From assembly GCA_035626155.1 (NCBI GenBank), contig DASPOF010000123.1, positions 1 to 6,250 on the forward strand: a stretch of DNA of 6,250 nucleotides, read 5' to 3'. Of this stretch, positions 1 through 4,098 are shown in pieces (position 1 is the first letter of the stretch; each line of letters opens with the position of its first letter). This DNA comes from DASPOF01 sp035626155. Its GTDB lineage: Bacteria; Desulfobacterota; Binatia; Binatales; Binataceae. The position numbers were made by a program, and so were the translations under genes. Below the pieces are notes generated by a model. It had not been told where the DNA came from and made no database searches. It saw only the letters and a program-made list of their open reading frames with translations.

Positions 1-31
1 CCGTGCCCCCAACCCGCGTAGGCCATCGATA

Positions 32-99
32 CGTTGCCCACAAGTCCACAGGCGGGACGCTTCGGGCGATCCCATCGCCTGTGGACCCTGTGGGCAACG
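32..99. repeat. Long imperfect inverted repeat with DnaA-box-like halves
   Basis: The left arm is CGTTGCCCACA (32-42), then AG, then TCCACAGGCG (45-54). The right arm is CGCCTGTGGA (76-85), then CCC, then TGTGGGCAACG (89-99). The arms pair over 11+10 bp, interrupted only by a 2/3-nt internal loop, around a 21-nt spacer. A second, mutually exclusive hairpin, GGCGAT-CCC-ATCGCC (65-79), overlaps the spacer and the right arm. TTGCCCACA on each strand matches the DnaA box TTATCCACA at 7 of 9 positions. There is no T-run after the repeat, so it is not an ordinary intrinsic terminator. The rest of 1-231 shows no convincing gene, only a purine-rich tract at about 148-179. The function is unknown; it could be a protein-binding site, a recombination site or a structured RNA. 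Confidence 0.6.
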
Positions 100-231
100 C
101 GCCCGATCCTTTGACTCACAAGACAGTCGCTTCCCCCGCAAAAGAGTGCAGGGGCAAGGAAAGGAGAGGAAAGGCGGGGCCGGCCTGCGCGGGATCGCTC
201 GGAACGTCGGCGGACCAGTCTCGCGCCGACC

Positions 232-1965
232 ATGAATAACGCTGCGCAGGCCACCATCAAATACGGTTACGACTGCGACGATGAGCTGATCGGGATGTCC
301 AACAACGGAACCGCGATCCAGAGCTGCGGCCCGACGACCCAGGTGCTCGGCAGCGGTAACACATCGACCCAGGTTGCGCTAAACTACGACTCGGACGGAA
401 ATTTCACGAGCACGATCGTGGATGGCGTGGAGACCGATTTCACCTACGACGGCGGCGAGCGCCTAACCTCGCAGACGTTCCGTCCATTCGCGACGACCAC
501 TCCCACCCCCGTCCCCTATGGAACCTTGACCTATCAGTACGACTATGACAGCCGCCTGAGGGACAAGGGCGGGACCCTCGCCGCGATCAACTTTCCGTCC
601 GCCGATACCGCCACCTATTCTGCGACCGACCAGATGGCGACGTTCAACGGCAACTCGACCAGCCCTGACAACGCGAGCAACATTACATACGATCCGGCGA
701 ACTCCGAAACCTTAACTTGGAGTGCACGCAATCAGCTCCTCACATTCAGTTCCGGCCCGGGGGAGACGTACGACGCGATCGGGCGCCGGGACCGATCGAC
801 TATCCCCGGCTCCGACTCGCTCGCTTTCCTGCACGACGGCTCTTCGGTGCTGGGCTGGCTGGACAGCACCGGAAACTACTGGAACTTCCTGAGCCTGCCG
901 GGCGGCGGGGCGGTCGCGGGTTCGTACACTGCTTCAGGGGCCACGACCACGCTGGTGCCGCTGATCGATGGGAGCGGGTCTACGATCGGACTGGTCAATG
1001 CGGCGCAGGTCAACTCGGGCCCGGTGACGACATACACCTATGATCCTTCCGGAAAATTCACCGTGAACGGAACTCAGACCAGTTGGCCGTTCCTGGCCGG
1101 GGGCGGCGAACACGAGTTCACCGATCCGGCATCGCTCTATTACAGCGGCAGCGGCCGCTTTTATGATCCGCAGATCCAACGCTCGCTGTCGCAAATGGGC
1201 GCAACCGGGCTCTCTCAGCCGAGCCTCGGTGGCGCAGGAGGGGGCGGCGGAGGAGGTGGCGGGGGGTCCGGAGGCGGCGGCCCCAACGTTTTTCTCAACC
1301 TTGCTGAAGGCGGCGCCATTGGGACTGGCGTTGGCCTCGCCGCCACCGCCGCAGTCGGTTTCGCTTCGGGGGGTATCGCAGGGGCGGAGGCCGCTATGAG
1401 CGAACTGTGGGCCGAGATCGTCGGCGGATCCGCGGCTGCTGACCCGGCGATTGCCCCGTTCGTGGCAGCCGTCGCGATCGTGGTCGATTTCTTGTACAAT
1501 TTGTTCGAGGACCTTTTCGGCGGCGGCAAACCGGAGGTTCCGCGTCAGTTACTGCACAAGCGCCACCCGCTGTATCCGGTAATCCTGGGAATCTCGGACG
1601 GGATTATAGTGACCGAGGGCTCGCCCAGCCCGGCTAACGACGACAGCGACCGGCCCCTGCAGATCAACCCATACTTCATCCCAGTTCAATTTCCCGGATA
1701 CAATGCCTGCGGCCCTGGGAACAACGGAAAACCCACGCAGCCTGGTACTACCGATAACTGTTGCAACATACACGACCAGTGTTATGCCAGCGCCGGCTTG
1801 ACTTGGCTCGATGCCATTGAACATTTGGGTGGTCTCGGGGCCGGTAAGGCCCAGGCGGCGTGCGACCGTGCCTTATGCAAATGCGTCGGAGATCTGGAAA
1901 CTTCGCCGTCCAGTCAATACGACTATAGGATGCGTATTAGTATTGAAAATACGTTTTGCTATTGA
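232..1965 (+). CDS. Rhs-repeat polymorphic toxin with C-terminal phospholipase A2-like tip (5'-truncated core)
   Basis: This 577-residue reading frame is the C-terminal part of an Rhs/YD-repeat protein. Residues 9-310 carry degenerate YD repeats (YGYD at 11, NYDSDG at 51, TYDGGERLTS at 71, ITYDP at 151, TYDAIGRR at 179, TYTYDPSG at 267) and a core end, EHEFTDPASLYYSGSGRFYDP (about 293-313, one run). The usual DPxGL cleavage motif is replaced by QMGATGL. A Gly tract follows (333-350), then hydrophobic helices at about 359-385 and 405-430, a conserved module (437-464), an Asp/Pro linker and a PLA2-like domain (485-577). Rhs proteins are normally over 1000 residues, so the N-terminus, export region and most repeats are missing. 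The ATG at 232 has no Shine-Dalgarno sequence, and the open frame back to 115 does not look like Rhs. It is probably a truncated gene or a silent tail; whether it is expressed is unknown. The predicted role is contact-dependent killing by phospholipid hydrolysis. Confidence 0.85.
   Translation: MNNAAQATIKYGYDCDDELIGMSNNGTAIQSCGPTTQVLGSGNTSTQVALNYDSDGNFTSTIVDGVETDFTYDGGERLTSQTFRPFATTTPTPVPYGTLTYQYDYDSRLRDKGGTLAAINFPSADTATYSATDQMATFNGNSTSPDNASNITYDPANSETLTWSARNQLLTFSSGPGETYDAIGRRDRSTIPGSDSLAFLHDGSSVLGWLDSTGNYWNFLSLPGGGAVAGSYTASGATTTLVPLIDGSGSTIGLVNAAQVNSGPVTTYTYDPSGKFTVNGTQTSWPFLAGGGEHEFTDPASLYYSGSGRFYDPQIQRSLSQMGATGLSQPSLGGAGGGGGGGGGGSGGGGPNVFLNLAEGGAIGTGVGLAATAAVGFASGGIAGAEAAMSELWAEIVGGSAAADPAIAPFVAAVAIVVDFLYNLFEDLFGGGKPEVPRQLLHKRHPLYPVILGISDGIIVTEGSPSPANDDSDRPLQINPYFIPVQFPGYNACGPGNNGKPTQPGTTDNCCNIHDQCYASAGLTWLDAIEHLGGLGAGKAQAACDRALCKCVGDLETSPSSQYDYRMRISIENTFCY
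1171..1207 (+). repeat. Rhs core-end repeat, copy 1
   Basis: This 37-bp segment encodes QIQRSLSQMGAT at the end of the Rhs core. It is repeated at 2456-2492 with 31 of 37 bases identical, and nearly all differences fall at third codon positions. Homology stops abruptly upstream of the CAGAT in the second copy. It is a candidate site for homologous recombination that would exchange toxin tips, as proposed for rhs loci with displaced tips. Confidence 0.85.
1231..1284 (+). repeat. G-rich low-complexity tract encoding a poly-glycine linker
   Basis: This stretch encodes about eighteen residues that are almost all glycine (protein residues 334-351) between the Rhs core and the toxin region. On the + strand it consists of closely spaced G-runs of 2-6 bases, so it could form G-quadruplexes and could be prone to slippage. 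A shorter, diverged Gly/Ser/Pro-rich linker occupies the same place in the second cassette, at about 2503-2580. Confidence 0.7.
1540..1623 (+). repeat. Shared pre-toxin module, copy 1
   Basis: This 84-bp segment encodes PRQLLHKRHPLYP-V-ILGISDGI-I-VTEGS, protein residues 437-464. It recurs at 2776-2859 with 72 of 84 bases and 26 of 28 residues identical. Nine of the twelve base differences are silent, so the protein sequence appears to have been conserved by selection. In both copies it lies directly after a hydrophobic helix ending in FGGG and before an Asp/Pro-rich linker and the variable toxin domain. It may be a processing, translocation or anchoring module. I do not recognise it as a named domain. 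Confidence 0.9.
1684..1962 (+). other. Phospholipase A2-like toxin domain within the Rhs protein
   Basis: Residues 490-518 match the classical PLA2 layout: a calcium-binding loop, Y490-x2-C493-G-P-G-N-N-G499-K-P, followed by the active-site signature C510-C511-N-I-H514-D515-Q-C517-Y518. The signature histidine is H514, with D515 as the calcium ligand of the family. A second cysteine cluster, AACDRALCKC (542-551), resembles the family's helix bearing CD-x-A, with D545 in the place of the dyad aspartate. Known PLA2 enzymes hydrolyse the sn-2 ester of phospholipids, need calcium and are held together by disulfides. This implies action outside the cytoplasm, in the target's periplasm or outer membrane. 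All key residues are present, so the domain looks catalytically intact. Assignment to a particular PLA2 subfamily cannot be made by eye. Confidence 0.85.
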
Positions 1966-1971
1966 AGGAGG
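1965..1971 (+). promoter_or_regulatory. Strong Shine-Dalgarno sequence after the toxin stop codon
   Basis: AAGGAGG overlaps the last base of the toxin stop codon (TGA 1963-1965). It is the best ribosome-binding sequence in the toxin region, but the nearest start, ATG 1974, is only two bases away, closer than usual. The immunity start at 2030 is too far for direct use. It could serve the 19-codon open frame at 1974-2033 and, through coupling, the immunity gene. Confidence 0.45.
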
Positions 1972-1973
1972 CA

Positions 1974-2033
1974 ATGGTTCACTCGCTACCAAAAGATGTG
2001 GTTTACAAAATAACTCGTGAGCTAATGCGATGA
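1974..2033 (+). CDS. Possible 19-codon leader peptide overlapping the immunity start
   Basis: ATG 1974 opens a 19-residue frame (MVHSLPKDVVYKITRELMR) whose TGA (2031-2033) overlaps the ATG of the next gene (2030-2032) as ATGA. This arrangement is typical of translational coupling. The frame follows a strong AAGGAGG, although the spacing of two bases is poor. No homology is recognised. It could equally be the chance product of a toxin-immunity spacer. A real coupling role would keep immunity translation tied to translation of the message just behind the toxin. Confidence 0.25.
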   Translation: MVHSLPKDVVYKITRELMR

Positions 2034-2581
2034 CGCCAGGTTTCGGAGCTTACGTTGTCGCAGCTCTTATATTTCTCGTAGCATTGTCGTTTGCGTTGAC
2101 AGAATGGCGACTACTCTCAGGTTTACGAAGGCGGAACAAGACCGCGACTGCAACGGAACGCCCTTTCTGGTCGAGAGGGACAGCCGCATCATTGGCATTT
2201 CAGTTCCTCCTGAGCCTAATTTCTTTTCCGGCCACGACTTTCTCTCTAAAGGCCTCCTTTTTTATCCCCTGGCAGTTTCTTTGGCCGGCGGCCTTGGTCT
2301 TTTTGGGGAGCGGAATCGTCGGGCTGTTGAGCGGCGCTTGGTTCCTAACGAGACCGCGGCAACGAATTTTTGCCCTGATTTTGGCCACGATCATAGCGGT
2401 CATATTCTCCTATTTTGCGCTCTCCTTTCTTCTTTTTGTTCAGAAGCAACCTCGGCAGATTCAGCGCTCGCTCTCGCAGATGAGCGCGACCGAGCCTTAT
2501 GCCCGGCCGGCGGAGGATCGGGCGGATACTCACCGGCGGGCAGCGGAGCCGCCCCTGCGGGCAACTCGGGCGGCGGGTTGA
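2030..2581 (+). CDS. Probable immunity protein 1 (four-helix membrane protein) fused to an Rhs core fragment
   Basis: Residues 1-142 form a polytopic membrane protein with hydrophobic helices at about 6-25, 52-71, 77-105 and 112-138, separated by a basic loop (RRRNK at 34-38). Residues 143-183 are different: they read QIQRSLSQMSAT, the Rhs core end, then an Arg/Ala-rich tail produced by frame divergence from the toxin 2 linker. The original C-terminus and stop therefore seem to have been lost at about 2455, where the second cassette joins. The ATG at 2030 is the earliest possible start, because an in-frame TGA lies at 2018-2020; the Shine-Dalgarno sequence is weak. It lies 64 bases after the PLA2 toxin, where cognate immunity genes normally sit, and a membrane location suits protection against an envelope-acting lipase. 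It resembles no named immunity family that I recognise. The GC content looks clearly lower than in its neighbours. Confidence 0.7.
   Translation: MTPGFGAYVVAALIFLVALSFALTEWRLLSGLRRRNKTATATERPFWSRGTAASLAFQFLLSLISFPATTFSLKASFFIPWQFLWPAALVFLGSGIVGLLSGAWFLTRPRQRIFALILATIIAVIFSYFALSFLLFVQKQPRQIQRSLSQMSATEPYARPAEDRADTHRRAAEPPLRATRAAG
2456..2492 (+). repeat. Rhs core-end repeat, copy 2
   Basis: This segment encodes QIQRSLSQMSAT in the same frame as the immunity protein upstream. It matches 1171-1207 at 31 of 37 bases. The match begins sharply at CAG 2456, with no resemblance to the Rhs core before it, which marks the cassette junction. Confidence 0.85.
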
Positions 2582-2775
2582 ACGGCCCTGAAAACGCAGC
2601 CGCATCCGACGCGGCAAGCGTCGCCACTCAGAATGTTTTCCACAACGGCGCACTGTTGCTACTTTCTAACGGTTTTGCGTGGCTCGCCGGACCCATAGGA
2701 GGGGCGGCGGCCGTCATTTTCGACATTCTGAACGAAATATTCGATTTCTTCGGCGGGGGTGGCAACCCTCCGATT

Positions 2776-2859
2776 CCCCGGCAGTTGCTCCACAAGCGCC
2801 ATCCGCTGTATCCGGCGATCTTGGGAATCTCGGATGGGATCGTAGTGACCGAGGGCTCC
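2776..2859 (+). repeat. Shared pre-toxin module, copy 2
   Basis: This segment encodes PRQLLHKRHPLYP-A-ILGISDGI-V-VTEGS and is the partner of 1540-1623. It again follows a hydrophobic segment ending in FFGGGG and precedes an acidic, proline-rich linker. The toxin domains after the two copies are unrelated, so the module marks the boundary between the conserved delivery part and the exchangeable tip. Confidence 0.9.
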
Positions 2860-3182
2860 GCCGCCCCGGACCCCGACCCCGACAACAAGGCACCCCTGCA
2901 GAAGACACCTGTGGCGTCTCCGAGCGCCACGCCCTCGCCGACGCCCACACCGACCACCGAGCCGACGTGGAGCTCCAGGGTCATTTCGTTTGATATTTGT
3001 GCCGCTTATATGACGGTGCTCAATCCCGCGCCCGTCGTCGGCTGCGGAGCGGGCCTTTATGCGTGCTGCGGCGGGGCGGGTCCCGAGGCAGTCGCGCCGG
3101 GTTGCCGCCAAGCTGCGGTGACTTGCTCAGCGACCGCTGTAAACTACAGCCTCTGCGGGGCACAAGCGTTTGGCAAGTAGTT

Positions 3183-3590
3183 ATGAGCCAAGCTGTCAAT
3201 CCGGCGGACAAAATCCTAGCTTGGACGTACTCGCTCAGCTTTCCGCTGGCGGTCGTGGCGCTGATCACACTTCGGGCCGTGTGGGGCTATGAGTGGCCAT
3301 TGCCCGGCTGGTTTGGTTTTGTGCTCCTCGCAACCGGGTTGGCCTCTTTGCTGCGCGATGCAATTTTCCTGAAGTTTCCCGCCGTTTCTCCCGCGTCGAC
3401 ACGCCAGGCTTTATACTCGGACGTGTGGGTAGTGTTGGTAGGGGGATGGATGTATTGGAAACCGTTGGGCGACGTGGGGCTGGCGCTCCTGATCTCGATC
3501 GCTTTCGGCCTTTGGCCGCTGTCGCATCTCGAACTGCAGAGGCGGGTCGGAATACTGAGAAACATCGAACGGCACCGTGGCGGGGGCTGA
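3183..3590 (+). CDS. Probable immunity protein 2 (small polytopic membrane protein)
   Basis: This 135-residue protein starts two bases after the stop of toxin tip 2, so the two are likely translationally coupled; no clear Shine-Dalgarno sequence precedes the ATG. Hydrophobic segments lie at about 15-34, 40-57, 80-94 and 97-115, with charged tails (QRRVGILRNIERHR at the C-terminus) and tryptophan-rich interfaces (VWGYEWPLPGWF, GGWMYWKP). No enzymatic motif is visible and I recognise no family. Position directly downstream of a toxin tip, small size and membrane character make it the candidate immunity protein of tip 2. It is not visibly related in sequence to immunity protein 1. Its stop TGA (3588-3590) is abutted by another Rhs core fragment, so its C-terminus may not be the original one. 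The open frame extends upstream to 2997, but that part is a shadow of tip 2. Confidence 0.7.
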   Translation: MSQAVNPADKILAWTYSLSFPLAVVALITLRAVWGYEWPLPGWFGFVLLATGLASLLRDAIFLKFPAVSPASTRQALYSDVWVVLVGGWMYWKPLGDVGLALLISIAFGLWPLSHLELQRRVGILRNIERHRGGG

Positions 3591-3700
3591 TAGGAACGCC
3601 AACATCACCCAGGACCCCACCAACCTCGCGAATTTAACGTGGCAGCTCCGCAACGACCTGATGAGCGCGACCTGCCGGCGAGACTTGCGCCGACGTGGTA
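3589..3700 (+). pseudogene. Decayed Rhs core fragment (third copy)
   Basis: Frame 1 from 3589 reads DRNANITQDPTNLANLTWQL and then RNDLMSAT. This aligns with NASNITYDPANSETLTWSAR and then NQLL of the main Rhs core (from 667), sharing N-I-T, D-P, N, L-T-W, R-N and L. About 12 bases later, GETCADVV appears in another frame at the position of GETYDAIG in the core, so the fragment has suffered deletions and a frame change. No Rhs-like sequence can be followed past about 3700. It corresponds to an earlier part of the core than the fragment at 2456, which shows that the two junctions formed separately. Confidence 0.65.
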
Positions 3701-3930
3701 TTAGGCTGCATCTACTGGCGATATGGACTCGAGTCCGCGATAGTATGTCACGCATCGGGTGATCTTTTCCTCCTAAGTTTATCACGAGGCATTGTTCATC
3801 TGCCGCTGCCGCCCTGAGATCAGTCCGCGTCCGAGCGCTCGAGAGGTCACGCAGAGTGTACTTCAGAGCGCCGCATCGTTTGCGCCGCGGGTTAAAGGTT
3901 CCGGGATTGAATAGGCAATCAGAATCATAT

Positions 3931-3958
3931 GTCCCGCGCTCCCAGGCGAGCGCGGGAC
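3931..3958. repeat. Perfect GC-rich hairpin
   Basis: GTCCCGCGCT (3931-3940) pairs perfectly with AGCGCGGGAC (3949-3958). One further C-G pair leaves a six-base loop. No U-run follows on either strand, so it is not a canonical intrinsic terminator. It could still stop or stabilise transcripts, or be a dispersed palindromic repeat. Confidence 0.6.
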
Positions 3959-3978
3959 GCTGACGACCCTCACTCCAA

Positions 3979-4013
3979 CCTCTCCCGCAACTGGTTGCGG
4001 AGGAAGGGAGAGG
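3979..4013. repeat. REP-like hairpin element
   Basis: CCGCAAC (3985-3991) pairs with GTTGCGG (3994-4000), and the outer CCTCTC (3979-3984) pairs with GAGAGG (4008-4013) across a seven-base bulge. The sequence around it, CCCTCACTCCAACCTCTCCC followed by the complementary GGGAGAGGAGG, has the look of dispersed extragenic palindromes common in GC-rich genomes. Whether it is repeated elsewhere cannot be told from this window. Confidence 0.5.
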
Positions 4014-4038
4014 AGGAGACCGCTCGTCTGGTTGCGAC

Positions 4039-4080
4039 CGATTGCCGGACGCGATCGCCTCGCGTTAGAAAAGGCAATCG
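4039..4080 (+). promoter_or_regulatory. Candidate operator/promoter region of glpK
   Basis: CGATTGCC (4039-4046) and GGCAATCG (4073-4080) are perfect inverted repeats flanking the palindrome GCGATCGC (4051-4058). A weak sigma70-like pair, TTGCCG (4042-4047) and TTAGAA (4065-4070) with 17 bases between, lies inside. An operator for a glycerol- or sugar-responsive regulator, or an RNA hairpin, would both fit; no specific regulator can be named. Confidence 0.3.
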
Positions 4081-4098
4081 CAGCGGAGAGGAATATCG

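Larger units (their letters stand above)
2456..3180 (+). pseudogene. Orphan Rhs toxin tip 2 (frame-broken, cysteine-rich C-terminus)
   Basis: This displaced C-terminal cassette starts with the core-end repeat. The repeat is in frame 2, while everything from about 2500 to the TAG at 3178-3180 is in frame 1, so a one-base loss (or equivalent) near 2495-2512 separates them. The frame-1 part holds a Gly/Ser/Pro linker, a hydrophobic helix (ALLLLSNGFAWLAGPIGG and AAAVIFDILNEIFDFFGGGG, about 2644-2763) and the shared module (2776-2859). An Asp/Pro then Pro/Thr-rich linker (about 2860-2970) and a C-terminal domain of about 70 residues with seven cysteines follow. I do not recognise that domain; it lacks the HD signature of PLA2. 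The frame-1 reading extends open to an ATG at 2104, but the part before about 2456 is only the immunity gene read out of frame. No good start or ribosome site precedes the cassette. It is likely a silent tip, usable only after recombination, or a pseudogene. Confidence 0.7.
3701..4098. other. Gene-free spacer with palindromes between the toxin region and glpK
   Basis: No convincing gene is visible on either strand. The spacer contains a perfect 12-bp palindrome GGACTCGAGTCC (3725-3736), two strong hairpins (3931-3958 and 3979-4013) and a perfect 8-bp inverted repeat next to glpK (4039-4080). Open frames on the reverse strand here are shadows of the Rhs fragment and of glpK. Confidence 0.5.

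Noticed and set aside
1..231. Chromosome replication origin suggested by DnaA-like boxes
   Set aside because: The boxes match only 7 of 9 positions, there is no AT-rich unwinding region, and no dnaA, dnaN, rpmH or parAB genes are nearby.
3..239. A 78-codon open frame from the first ATG
   Set aside because: It overlaps the long inverted repeat, has no ribosome site or recognisable domain, and has the low-complexity Pro/Arg/Lys composition of a chance frame in GC-rich DNA.
2104..2500. N-terminal 118-130 residues of the long frame ending at 3180
   Set aside because: This part is the immunity 1 gene read out of frame. Frame 2 gives clear membrane helices and then the Rhs core repeat, so frame 1 is not coding here.
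3725..3750. GACTCGAGTCC resembling the T-arm of a tRNA, possible attachment site
   Set aside because: There is no TTC in the loop, no acceptor, D or anticodon arm, and no flanking integrase. It is simply a 12-bp palindrome.
3411..3785. Reverse-strand frame with an AGGAGG-like sequence near 3771
   Set aside because: It runs opposite to the Rhs fragment and immunity 2 gene, starts at GTG ahead of the purine tract, and its protein has no recognisable features.
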